This document shows positions 1 through 8,113 of a stretch of 64,000 nucleotides of DNA, piece after piece (the stretch's first letter is position 1; each line of letters begins with the position of its first letter). Position numbers and translations under genes: made by a program. Under the pieces are notes generated by a model. That model saw only the letters and a list, made by a program, of their open reading frames with translations. It did no database searches and was not told the DNA's origin. Origin of the DNA: Paenibacillus sp. R14(2021). GTDB lineage: Bacteria > Bacillota > Bacilli > Paenibacillales > Paenibacillaceae. The DNA is taken from the NCBI RefSeq assembly GCF_019431355.1, contig NZ_CP080269.1, forward strand, positions 5,141,001-5,205,000, given 5' to 3'.

Positions 1-476
1 AGGAAGTAATGGCAGCGGGTCTGCTTGCCTTCATGGGGATTTTCGACCTGGTTGGCACGACATTGTCCGGCTGGCTGTCGGACCGGTTCGACGCCCGGAA
101 GCTGCTGTTCTGGTATTACGGGCTGCGCGGTCTGTCGCTCTTATTCCTTCCGTATGCACTCGATACGACGCCGACGATGCTTGTCGTGTTCTCCGTATTT
201 TACGGGCTGGACTGGATTGCGACCGTGCCGCCGACGGTTAAATTGGCTGCCCAGGAATTCGGTAAAGAGAAAGCCGGCATGGTGTTCGGCTGGGTCGTCG
301 TCGCCCATCAAATCGGCGCTTCGATGGCTGCTTATGGCGCCGGCATCGTGCGCGATATGACCGGCACGTACACGACCGTATTCGTCACGGCCGGATTTAT
401 CTGCCTGATCGCCGCGATCATGGCGCTTCGTATTGCGAAGAAAGCGGCGGCACTGCCTGTATCCGTGCAAGCTTAA
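1..476 (+). CDS. MFS transporter, C-terminal part, cut by window edge
   Basis: Only the last roughly 158 codons are present; the frame is already open at base 3, so the true start lies outside the window and the Met at base 9 is probably internal. The visible part is mostly hydrophobic, with about five membrane segments, and carries the loop GWLSDRFDARK, which matches the short charged loop motif between helices of the major facilitator superfamily. A second amphipathic stretch ends in a basic tail. It should be a cytoplasmic-membrane secondary transporter, but the substrate cannot be told from this half. A terminator hairpin follows at 534-561, so the gene ends its transcript. The next gene is a DeoR-type regulator. 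Confidence 0.8.
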   Translation, partial: EVMAAGLLAFMGIFDLVGTTLSGWLSDRFDARKLLFWYYGLRGLSLLFLPYALDTTPTMLVVFSVFYGLDWIATVPPTVKLAAQEFGKEKAGMVFGWVVVAHQIGASMAAYGAGIVRDMTGTYTTVFVTAGFICLIAAIMALRIAKKAAALPVSVQA

Positions 477-533
477 TCGGCGTTCAGACCGCGCCTGGAT
501 AGATAGGACGGTCGATCATTCAACAATTACGGC

Positions 534-561
534 AAGGCGCCTTGGGAATAGGCGCCTTTTT
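534..561 (+). terminator. Rho-independent terminator of MFS gene
   Basis: Stem AAGGCGCC (534-541) pairs with GGCGCCTT (551-558) around a 9-nt loop and runs into a T-tract. Confidence 0.8.
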
Positions 562-681
562 GCTGCGCGGCATTTACTATGGGAGATGGCAGGCGAGAAC
601 CATACCTTCGAGGATATGGACGCGGTGGCGTTGAAGGACGTAAAATAAGAGCAAGACTAAGTACGAAAGCGATGGAATCGG

Positions 682-1458
682 ATGAACCCTTTGCGAAGAT
701 ACGAGAAAATCATGGAAACCTTGCTGGCGGCCCGAGAAGTGACGGTCGCGGAGCTGAGCGAACAGCTGGAAGTGACGGGCAAGACGGTGCGGGAGGATCT
801 GGCCAAGCTGGAGGAGAAGGGACTGCTGCAGCGCATCCATGGCGGCGCCGTGCTGGCTCAAGCGAACCAGCTCGGCATTCTGTCGCCGAAGCGCGAGGAA
901 GCGCCGAATGCGGCAGAGCGCCAGGAGATCGCCGCGCTTGCCGTATCGCTCATCGAACGCGGCGACGTCATTGCCCTGGACGGAGGACGAACGACGCTTG
1001 AAATCGCCAGGCAGCTGCCGGATCAGCCGCTGACCGTGGTGACGAACGACCTGTTTATCATCGCGGAGCTGGCCCGTAAGGAGGCGGTACGCTTGGTCGT
1101 GCCGGGCGGCTACCAGATGCGCAACATGCTGATCGGCGCGGAAGCGGAGGCGTATATCCGCAAGCTGAACATCTCGAAAGCGTTCCTGTCCGCGACGGGC
1201 GTACATCCGGCGTCCGGATTTACGATTTATGCCGGCGAGTCGGCGGAGATCAAGCGGGCGTGGCTGGAAACGGCGAAGACGGCCTACGTGCTGGCGGACC
1301 ACGAGAAATTCGGGCAAGGGGCGCTGTTTACATTTGCTAAGCTGGATGAGGTTGAAGCGATACTAACGGATTCCGGCATGCCGCACGAAACGGCCGAGCA
1401 GTACCGCCTTGCAGGCATCCGGCTGATGATACGGGGGAATGGGAGCATTGAGCTTTGA
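682..1458 (+). CDS. DeoR-family transcriptional regulator
   Basis: A 258-residue protein of typical DeoR length. The N-terminal winged helix (about residues 1-57) shows the family pattern VTVAELSEQLEVTGKTVREDL followed by LLQRIHGGAVL. The C-terminal part is the DeoR sensor domain, which in this family resembles sugar-phosphate isomerases and binds a phosphorylated sugar; GDVIALDGGRTT and the later TGVHP segment fit that fold. The chosen ATG gives the usual MNPLRRYEKI start, although its ribosome binding site is weak; an in-frame ATG ten codons on would cut the first helix. It probably represses a carbohydrate or nucleoside gene set; no such target lies directly downstream, so the MFS gene upstream is a possible target. 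The effector is unknown. Confidence 0.88.
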   Translation: MNPLRRYEKIMETLLAAREVTVAELSEQLEVTGKTVREDLAKLEEKGLLQRIHGGAVLAQANQLGILSPKREEAPNAAERQEIAALAVSLIERGDVIALDGGRTTLEIARQLPDQPLTVVTNDLFIIAELARKEAVRLVVPGGYQMRNMLIGAEAEAYIRKLNISKAFLSATGVHPASGFTIYAGESAEIKRAWLETAKTAYVLADHEKFGQGALFTFAKLDEVEAILTDSGMPHETAEQYRLAGIRLMIRGNGSIEL

Positions 1459-1597
1459 TAAACGGGGAAGTCGGCGCATGTGACCGACACTTCTGGCGGG
1501 CGGAGGGCTCATTAAAGACGGATGCCGAAGCATCGGCAGGCGTGCGGCCTTAGCGGCTTCAGCCGATCTGCTGATGGAGATAAACCGAGCAGCGAAG

Positions 1598-1628
1598 AAG
1601 AACCTGCCTTTCGAGGCAGGTTCTTTTT
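1598..1628 (+). terminator. Rho-independent terminator after DeoR gene
   Basis: A 12-bp stem (1598-1609 with 1614-1625) closed by a TTCG-type tetraloop and followed by a T-run. The rest of the 1459-1708 gap shows no gene. Confidence 0.8.
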
Positions 1629-1708
1629 GCCGATTTACCCGGCTCGTACCCCGTGATAGAATGAATAACGCAGCTTACGGGAGACGGGGCGGAAAGGAGG
1701 ACACAGCA

Positions 1709-3514
1709 ATGAGAACACTGCGCTTCTATCGCAGCTGGAGCGTGACGGCGAAATTCGTCGCCATCTATGTGTCCATCCTGCTGGTGTCGCTCACGGTAAC
1801 GGGTTTTATCTTGTACGTGCAGGCATCCCAATCGGCGGTTTCGCAGGCGCAGACCGTCATGGAGCAGAATGTGCTGCAGACGAAGAACAGCATTTCGGAG
1901 AAGGTGAACATGATTGAGAATATCTCGCAGATCATTTCCTTCGACTCCAGAATTCAGACCTTGCTTGGAAGCGCCTTCATTAATGAAAGCTTCCAGCTGG
2001 AGGATTACCGCTACAACGTTGTTCCGATTCTGGATAATATGATGCGTCAAAACCCCTATATCCATTCGATTCATGTGTATATGGACAACGAGACGATCCC
2101 GGAGCTGTACGAGCTGTACGACGGGTTCTACGGGATGAAGCGCATTCGCTCGGAGAGCGGGTACCGCGTGTTTCTGGACAATCGGAGCAAGCAAACCGTG
2201 TGGCGGGATCTGCACCTGGAGAAAGTGCTTTCGACGAAGCCCGGCAACATTCAGAAGGCGGACGTGTTCTCGTACAACCGCAAAATCTATTCGATTCAAA
2301 ACTTCGACGTGGCAGGGCTGGTCGAGATCGAAGTGACGCAGAACGAGCTCTTCCAGTCGCTGAAGGACTCCATCTCGGGCAATCTGGGCAGCGTCTTCGT
2401 AATCGACGAGGCCGGCAAAGTCGTATCCGGCAATCTGCCTGGTGCGTACAAGAAGCAGACGGCGGAGCTTGGTCTTGCGCCGCTGCCGCCGAACGAGAAG
2501 GTGAACGAGATTCAGCGCGTGAACGGTGTCCGTTCGATCGTGATTTCAATTCCGCTCGTAGGCCCGGGCCTGCGGGTCGTCGGCGTCTTCCCGGTCAGCC
2601 ATTTTAACGATAAAGTGACGCATTCGATTCGTATGATCCTGATCGTGCTTGCCTTTGCGCTGCTGCTGCTCAGCCTGCTCGTTTATTTCGTCACAGTGAA
2701 GCTGCTATCGCGAATGAAGCTGCTGCTGAAGGCGATGAAGCAGGTGCGCGAGGGCTCGCTCGACGTGTCCGTGCCCGTCGTGGGAAGCGACGAGTTCTCG
2801 CAGATGACGCTCAGCTTCAATCATATGACAAGCCGGATCCACGATTTGGTGGAAACGGTTTATAAATCGGAGCTGCTCGAGAAGGAGGCGGAGCTGAAGG
2901 CGCTGGAGTCGCAGATCAATCCGCATTTTCTATACAATACGCTGGCGACGATTTCCTGGGTGGCCCGCAAAGCCAAAGCGCCCGACGTGACGCAAATCGC
3001 CAATGCGCTGGCGAAGTTTTACCGGCTGGTGCTGAATAAAGGCAGCTCGGAGACGCTCCTTGCGAATGAAGTGGAGATGGTGAAGGCCTACCTGCATATT
3101 CAGAAGTTCCGCTTCGAGGACCGGTTCGATGCCGTCTTCGAGATCGAGGACGGCGTGATGGATTGTTATACGCCCAAAAACATTTTGCAGCCGATTATCG
3201 AGAACGCGCTTAATCACGGCATCGAGCCGAAGCGTTCGCACGGCACGATCATTATTCGGGCGGGCATTGAAGCGGACCGAGTCGTGCTGCGCATTATCGA
3301 CGACGGCGTCGGCATGGCGAAGGACCGGATCGCGGACGTGCTGGCAGGTCAAGCCGTGAAGACAAGCGGGAGCGGCTACGCGGTCAAGAACATTATGGAT
3401 CGGCTGCAGGCGTACTACGGGGAAACGCACAGCTTCGAGCTGTTCAGCAGGCCGGGCATCGGCACAGTCGTGACGATCACGTTTGCCGCAAGGAGGAGAA
3501 TGGGCGATGTTTAA
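1709..3514 (+). CDS. YesM-type sensor histidine kinase
   Basis: A 601-residue membrane kinase. A first membrane segment lies near residues 15-38, an extracellular sensing domain of about 270 residues follows, and a second membrane segment sits near 310-335. Then come a HAMP region, the His_kinase domain with the phospho-acceptor box QINPHFLYNTL (His about 406), and an HATPase domain with N-box QPIIENALNHG and G-box DDGVGM. The start at 1709 is supported by AAAGGAGG at 1692-1699; an upstream extension would add soluble residues without purpose. The stop overlaps the start of the response regulator by 8 bases, so the two are translated together. By family precedent it senses an extracellular sugar and controls the transporter genes nearby; the ligand is not known. 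Confidence 0.93.
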   Translation: MRTLRFYRSWSVTAKFVAIYVSILLVSLTVTGFILYVQASQSAVSQAQTVMEQNVLQTKNSISEKVNMIENISQIISFDSRIQTLLGSAFINESFQLEDYRYNVVPILDNMMRQNPYIHSIHVYMDNETIPELYELYDGFYGMKRIRSESGYRVFLDNRSKQTVWRDLHLEKVLSTKPGNIQKADVFSYNRKIYSIQNFDVAGLVEIEVTQNELFQSLKDSISGNLGSVFVIDEAGKVVSGNLPGAYKKQTAELGLAPLPPNEKVNEIQRVNGVRSIVISIPLVGPGLRVVGVFPVSHFNDKVTHSIRMILIVLAFALLLLSLLVYFVTVKLLSRMKLLLKAMKQVREGSLDVSVPVVGSDEFSQMTLSFNHMTSRIHDLVETVYKSELLEKEAELKALESQINPHFLYNTLATISWVARKAKAPDVTQIANALAKFYRLVLNKGSSETLLANEVEMVKAYLHIQKFRFEDRFDAVFEIEDGVMDCYTPKNILQPIIENALNHGIEPKRSHGTIIIRAGIEADRVVLRIIDDGVGMAKDRIADVLAGQAVKTSGSGYAVKNIMDRLQAYYGETHSFELFSRPGIGTVVTITFAARRRMGDV

Positions 3515-5189
3515 AATGCTTATCGTCGAGGATGAGCGCTGGGAACGGGAAGGACTCGTCGACTTTCTTGAATGGGAAGCGATGGGGATCGGAACGGTCG
3601 AGACGGCATGCGACGGCATCGAAGGGCTGGAGAAAGCCCTTGCGCTTCAGCCTGATATTATCGTGACCGATATTCAGATGCCCGGAATGACCGGCATTGA
3701 GATGGCCGGTCGGATTCGCGAGCAGCTGCCCCAAGTACGGATCGTCGTGCTGACCGGCTACGACGATTTCGAATTTGCCCGCGGCGCGCTTCGGCTGGGG
3801 GCCGTCGATTATGTGCTGAAGCCGGTCGAGGAAGAAGAAATGCGCAGCACGATGCTGAAGGTCGTGCGGGACTGCGAGCAGGAGCGGTTGAAGCAAGGCG
3901 AGGAGGCGCGCCTGCGGCAGGAGAACGGCCAGAGCAGGCGCGCCGCGCTGCGGCAGCTGTTCACGGAGCTGCTGACATCGGGGGGCGCCGCGGAATTCGC
4001 GGCCGATTCCATCCTGCAGCTTCAGGATCTCGGCGGCTTCGAGGCCGGTGCGTATTCGGTCTGGATCATTCAGCCCTCCAGCCTGCTGCAGACGCAGGAG
4101 ATCGATGGCTTGGAGGAGACGGCGCAGTCGGTGCTGGAACGCTCCTGTCTGGTGCAGACAGTGCCGGGCTATGGCGGCGGCAGTGCATTTGCCGTGCTTG
4201 TGCCGCTCGATTCCGAGGAGACCGGCAGCCAGGAATTACTGGCTGAAGAGCTGCTCCGGGCGCTGGAGCTGCCGCCCGCGAGCCCTCACAGCCAGCAGGA
4301 GCATGCGGGACAGCCAGCCGAAGCCGTAAGCGGAGCCGCGCCTTACGCTGAAGCCGGGGCGGTGCTGCTCGCCCTCGGAGCGGTCACGGACAAGCTCGAG
4401 GAGGTAGGCGAATCGTACAGGCAGGCGCAGCACGCGCTCCGGTTCGCGGTGTTTACCGGCCGAAGCGGCATTGCCCAGGCCGGCGAATTCGAGCGGGCCA
4501 AGCAGCAATTTGCGCTCGTGTCGGAGACGTTCGCCGGCCGCTGCCAGGAGCTGACGAAGCAGATCCGCATCGGCGTCGCCGGTTTGGACGAGAGCGGCAC
4601 GGCAGCATGCCTTGACGAGCTGTTCGCCTTGTTCGCTGCGCAGCCCGGCGCGGACAGAACGTATGTCGGCGCGGTGCTGAGCGGCTTGATCGGCGAGCTG
4701 TCGCCGCTTGCCGCCGTGCACGGCGCGGGAAGCGCCGGCGAAGAGGCGGAGCGGCTTCGCGAGCTGCTTGCTTGCGAACGGCTGGCGGATATGCGCAGCT
4801 GTGCCAGCGGGCTTGTAACCGAAATCGCGGCCCGCTTGGACGCGAAACGAAACCACAAAGACGACTATGTCGTGAGCCGCGTCATTCGGATTATCGAGGA
4901 ACGATACGGCGAGGCCGACCTGAATGTAACGCTTGTCGCCGGCGAAGTATTCATGTCGCCGAATCACCTGGGCATGATTTTCAAGAAAGCGACAGGGAAG
5001 ACGCTGAACGAATATGTGCTCGCGTACCGCCTGACGAGAGCGGAAGAGCTGCTGCGCACGACGAAGCAGCGGGTCGCTTCCGTCGCGGAGCAGGTCGGCA
5101 TTCCGAACACGTCGTACTTCGGCACGCTGTTCAAGCAGGCCTACGGCATGACGCCGGGCGGCTACCAGGAAGTCATGCAGCGGCAGTGA
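3507..5189 (+). CDS. YesN-type response regulator with AraC DNA-binding domain
   Basis: A 560-residue protein starting at the ATG at 3507, with AGGAGG just upstream at 3491-3496 inside the kinase gene. Residues 1-120 form a receiver domain with acidic residues near the start (VEDE), phospho-acceptor Asp55 in VTDIQMPG, the TGY switch segment and the LKPVEEEE lysine motif. A long, Ala/Glu/Leu-rich middle of about 300 residues follows, as in YesN proteins. The last 100 residues are an AraC HTH pair, including NVTLVAGEVFMSPNHLGMIF and VASVAEQVGIPNTSYFGTLF. It is the partner of the kinase it overlaps. The likely target is the ABC operon that begins at 6200, but no binding site was identified. Confidence 0.93.
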   Translation: MFKMLIVEDERWEREGLVDFLEWEAMGIGTVETACDGIEGLEKALALQPDIIVTDIQMPGMTGIEMAGRIREQLPQVRIVVLTGYDDFEFARGALRLGAVDYVLKPVEEEEMRSTMLKVVRDCEQERLKQGEEARLRQENGQSRRAALRQLFTELLTSGGAAEFAADSILQLQDLGGFEAGAYSVWIIQPSSLLQTQEIDGLEETAQSVLERSCLVQTVPGYGGGSAFAVLVPLDSEETGSQELLAEELLRALELPPASPHSQQEHAGQPAEAVSGAAPYAEAGAVLLALGAVTDKLEEVGESYRQAQHALRFAVFTGRSGIAQAGEFERAKQQFALVSETFAGRCQELTKQIRIGVAGLDESGTAACLDELFALFAAQPGADRTYVGAVLSGLIGELSPLAAVHGAGSAGEEAERLRELLACERLADMRSCASGLVTEIAARLDAKRNHKDDYVVSRVIRIIEERYGEADLNVTLVAGEVFMSPNHLGMIFKKATGKTLNEYVLAYRLTRAEELLRTTKQRVASVAEQVGIPNTSYFGTLFKQAYGMTPGGYQEVMQRQ

Positions 5190-5225
5190 CGAGCGGAAGC
5201 CGCACGCCCTCAGCCGCGACATGCA

Positions 5226-5269
5226 AAAATGCCCCAAGCGCAATGTAAAACGGCGCTTGGGGCATTTTC
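5226..5269. terminator. Bidirectional terminator between convergent genes
   Basis: A perfect 15-bp stem (5226-5240 with 5254-5268) has A-run and T-run edges, so it can serve the response regulator gene on the plus strand and the SGNH hydrolase gene on the minus strand. Confidence 0.85.
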
Positions 5270-5321
5270 GTTTAAGCCTGCCGGTGTTGGCGCAGGCCGG
5301 GGCGGTTCCGGCACTGGATGA

Positions 5322-5981
5322 TCAGCGGCGTGCGGAGGGCAAAGCGGCTTCGACCGTTCTCAGCCACTGTCTCGCGATCAGCTCATGTCCCGCTGCCGTG
5401 GGGTGAAACCCGTCCCACAGCCAGTAGGCTGCAGCAGCAGTCTGTGCCGCATCGTCGAATAGCTGCTGGAGCGGCACATGGACTGCTCCGAAGGCGGACG
5501 CGATACGCTTGATCGCTTCCTGACGAAGCCCGATCTCTTCCCGCCAGCGTTCCCACTGCTCGCCCACCCGGCCGACAGGCAGAACAAACGGCTCGCACAG
5601 GACGAGGCTCAGCGCCGGATTGGCCTCTCTTGCTTCCTCCAGCAGCAGGCTGTAGACGCGCTCGAATTTCGGGGCGGGGGCACCGCTGGCGTCGTCGAAC
5701 GCCTTCAGAATATCGTTAACGCCGACGAGGATGCTCAGCACATCCGGCTTCAGGTTGAGGGCGTCTTCCTGCCAGCGCGCATATAAATCCACCGCGCGGT
5801 TGCCGCTGATCCCTTTGTTAATGAACGTTAGATTGCGCGCCGGATAATCCGCGCCGAGCCGGCTCGCGATCAGATGGACGTAGCCGTGGCCGAAGATATG
5901 GTTGGGGTCGCTGTCGCGTCCCCGGTTGCCGTCCGTGATGGAATCGCCCTGGAACAGAATGGTCGTATTGGGTTGAAACAT
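5322..5981 (-). CDS. SGNH/GDSL-family hydrolase, probable carbohydrate esterase
   Basis: A 219-residue soluble protein without signal peptide. It has the four SGNH blocks in order: FQGDSITDG with nucleophile Ser14, the Gly block GISGNRA, the Asn block VGVNDI, and DGFHPTAAGH with the catalytic Asp/His pair. The start at 5981 is chosen because GGAGAGGGG precedes it and the protein then begins MFQPN, close to the Ser block as in this family. Relatives include rhamnogalacturonan acetylesterase-type enzymes that remove acetyl groups from oligosaccharides. It lies between a YesMN pair and a sugar ABC operon, which suggests it deacetylates an imported oligosaccharide in the cytoplasm. The substrate is inferred from context only. 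Confidence 0.87.
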   Translation of the reverse strand: MFQPNTTILFQGDSITDGNRGRDSDPNHIFGHGYVHLIASRLGADYPARNLTFINKGISGNRAVDLYARWQEDALNLKPDVLSILVGVNDILKAFDDASGAPAPKFERVYSLLLEEAREANPALSLVLCEPFVLPVGRVGEQWERWREEIGLRQEAIKRIASAFGAVHVPLQQLFDDAAQTAAAAYWLWDGFHPTAAGHELIARQWLRTVEAALPSARR

Positions 5982-6131
5982 GCAGGCATTGCCCCTCTCC
6001 ATGAGTATGTAACCCAAGGGTAGCAGGAAGGAGAAGCAGGCGTCAACGCGGCGAAAGACAGCGTTTACAAACACCGTTGGTTTCTGATACCCGCGTAGTT
6101 TTTTTGTATTTCGCCCCGTTTCGACCGATTT

Positions 6132-6154
6132 TATAATAAACGTAAGCGTTATCA
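6132..6154 (+). promoter_or_regulatory. Promoter -10 element with CcpA (cre) box, sugar ABC operon
   Basis: TATAAT at 6132-6137 is followed at 6141-6154 by CGTAAGCGTTATCA, which matches the cre consensus TGWAANCGNTNWCA at 13 of 14 positions. The box covers the expected transcription start, a place where CcpA represses in other Bacillota. No convincing -35 hexamer was found. Confidence 0.55.
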
Positions 6155-6199
6155 CTAGCAGCGAGAGCGAACAAAAGAGAAGACGAAAGGAAGACCTCT

Positions 6200-7129
6200 A
6201 TGCGTACAATGCCCGCCAAACGCACATTTGCCAAACGGTTATGGGTGCAGCGTTACCTGATGATTCTGACGCTGCCCGCCGTGCTTTGGATCATCGTGTT
6301 CAATTACATTCCCATGTACGGCATCATTATTGCCTTTAAGGAATATACGCCGTTTCAAGGCTTCCTCCACAGCCAGTGGACGGGCCTTGCGAATTTCCGG
6401 GAGCTGTTCACGGACCCGACCTTCAAGGATTCGCTGTCCAATACGTTCAAAATCAGCATCTACAAGCTGGTGCTCGGCTTCCCGCCGCCGATCATTCTGG
6501 CGCTTCTGTTAAACGAGCTGGTCTTCAAGCGTTTCAAGCGAATCGTGCAATCGCTAACCTATTTGCCGTATTTCGTATCCTGGGTGCTTGTCGTAGGCTT
6601 CATGTACACGCTGTTCGATCCGGAAACAGGCGTGCTCAGCCGGCTGCTGATGAAGCTTGGCGTCATCGGAAGCGACACGATGCTGATGGGCGATACGCAT
6701 TCGTTCCTGACGCTGGTCGTGGCGACGGAGATCTGGAAGAACATCGGATGGAACTCCATCATCTACCTGGCCGCGATTGCAGGAATCGATCCCCAGCTTT
6801 ACGAAGCGGGCGTCGTTGACGGAGCGAATCGGTTCCAGCGCGTATGGTACATCACGCTGCCCGCGCTCAAGCCGACCATTATTATTTTGCTCATATTGTC
6901 GATCGGCGGGCTCGTGAACTCCAACTTCGACCAGATGTATTTGATGCAAAACTCGATGACGCAGGATGCCGCCAACGTGCTGGCTGTTTATTCCTACAAG
7001 ATGGGTCTTGTCTCCGGCAGGTTCTCCTACGGTACGGCCGTTGGACTGTTCCAGTCGATCGTGGCCTTCGTGCTCATGTACGCGGCGAATTACTCCTCGC
7101 GGAAACTCACCAAAGAAAGCTTGTTCTAG
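6200..7129 (+). CDS. Sugar ABC transporter permease, LplB type
   Basis: A 309-residue inner-membrane permease with six predicted membrane segments. The first is at about residues 20-40 and is followed by the loop YIPMYGIIIAFKEYTPF, which is typical of the LplB/YtcP group. The EAA loop that contacts the ATPase reads EAGVVDGANRFQRVWYITLP near residue 205. An AAAGGAAG ribosome binding site precedes the ATG. It forms an operon with the second permease (13 bases downstream) and the binding lipoprotein. As is usual for this group no ATPase gene is linked; a shared MsmX-type ATPase elsewhere in the genome is expected to energise it. The imported sugar is unknown; plant cell-wall oligosaccharides are the common cargo of relatives. 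Confidence 0.92.
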   Translation: MRTMPAKRTFAKRLWVQRYLMILTLPAVLWIIVFNYIPMYGIIIAFKEYTPFQGFLHSQWTGLANFRELFTDPTFKDSLSNTFKISIYKLVLGFPPPIILALLLNELVFKRFKRIVQSLTYLPYFVSWVLVVGFMYTLFDPETGVLSRLLMKLGVIGSDTMLMGDTHSFLTLVVATEIWKNIGWNSIIYLAAIAGIDPQLYEAGVVDGANRFQRVWYITLPALKPTIIILLILSIGGLVNSNFDQMYLMQNSMTQDAANVLAVYSYKMGLVSGRFSYGTAVGLFQSIVAFVLMYAANYSSRKLTKESLF

Positions 7130-7142
7130 GAGGGAGAACGTT

Positions 7143-8021
7143 ATGGTTGCCAATTCGAAAAGCTGGTCAGGGCGAAGTTTCGACATCTTGAACGTGCTGC
7201 TTCTGGTCACGCTCTGCGTGATGACCCTGTACCCTTTTTACAATATTGTTATTACTTCGTTTAATGATCCGACCGACGCCGCCCGGGGAGGCATTACGTT
7301 CTGGCCGCGCGAATTCTCGGTCGAGAACTACAAGATGGTGTTCAAGGACGACAACATGATTCGCGCGTTCATCGTGACCATCGCAAGGACGCTCGTCGGT
7401 ACGGCCGCCGCGGTGCTCTTCACCGGCGCTTTCGCCTACGGCGTGGCGAAGAACGAGCTGATCGGACGCAAATTTTTCCTGATGCTGGCGATCGTGACGA
7501 TGTATTTTAGCGGCGGCATCATTCCTTACTATCTCGTCGTGGCCAAATATTTGCATATGAAGGGTCACTTTCTCGTCTATATCGTGCCGAATTTGTTCAA
7601 CGTCTTCAACGCGATTCTGATGCTGACGTTCTTCAAGGGGCTGCCGAAGGAAATCGAGGAGTCGGCGAAGATCGACGGCGCCAATGATTTGCGCATCTTC
7701 TTCCAGCTGGTGCTGCCGGTGTCGAAGCCGGTGCTCGCCACCATCGCGCTGTACAACGCCGTCTCCCATTGGAACGCCTGGTACGATGCCATGCTGTTCG
7801 GCAACGAGAAGCTCGTCACGCTGCAGCAGATTCTCATGCAGATCATCAGCTCCAACAGTAACGTCAGCCTGCTGGCGAACAATCTTGGCTTCGGCACGGT
7901 GACGGCTGCGTCGCTAAAGTTGGCAACAATGGTGATCACGACGCTGCCGATCGTGTTTACGTACCCGTTCGTTCAGAAATACTTTGTCCAAGGCGTTATG
8001 ATCGGCTCGGTCAAAGGGTAA
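7143..8021 (+). CDS. Sugar ABC transporter permease, LplC type
   Basis: A 292-residue permease with six membrane segments. The N-terminal region has TLYPFYNIVITSFND, characteristic of the second permease of carbohydrate importers, and the EAA loop EIEESAKIDGANDLRIFFQLVLP lies near residues 165-190. The ATG at 7143 is preceded by AGGAGGGA, overlapping the end of the first permease region; an earlier in-frame start would only add residues encoded inside the upstream gene. It pairs with the LplB-type permease to make the translocation channel. Confidence 0.92.
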   Translation: MVANSKSWSGRSFDILNVLLLVTLCVMTLYPFYNIVITSFNDPTDAARGGITFWPREFSVENYKMVFKDDNMIRAFIVTIARTLVGTAAAVLFTGAFAYGVAKNELIGRKFFLMLAIVTMYFSGGIIPYYLVVAKYLHMKGHFLVYIVPNLFNVFNAILMLTFFKGLPKEIEESAKIDGANDLRIFFQLVLPVSKPVLATIALYNAVSHWNAWYDAMLFGNEKLVTLQQILMQIISSNSNVSLLANNLGFGTVTAASLKLATMVITTLPIVFTYPFVQKYFVQGVMIGSVKG

Positions 8022-8113
8022 GGCTGCTTCGGCTTTAAGGGCTCACGCCGTTTAAAGTATAGAGAGAAAGTCCGCATTCATCGGTTCAGATTATAACTTC
8101 AGGAGGTCATCAA

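Noticed and set aside
433-648. Small plus-strand frame after the MFS gene
   Set aside because: It begins inside the MFS gene and runs through its terminator. The end looks somewhat protein-like but nothing supports a start.
577-1317. Minus-strand open frame opposite the DeoR gene
   Set aside because: Antisense shadow of a recognised regulator, with no ribosome binding site or family features.
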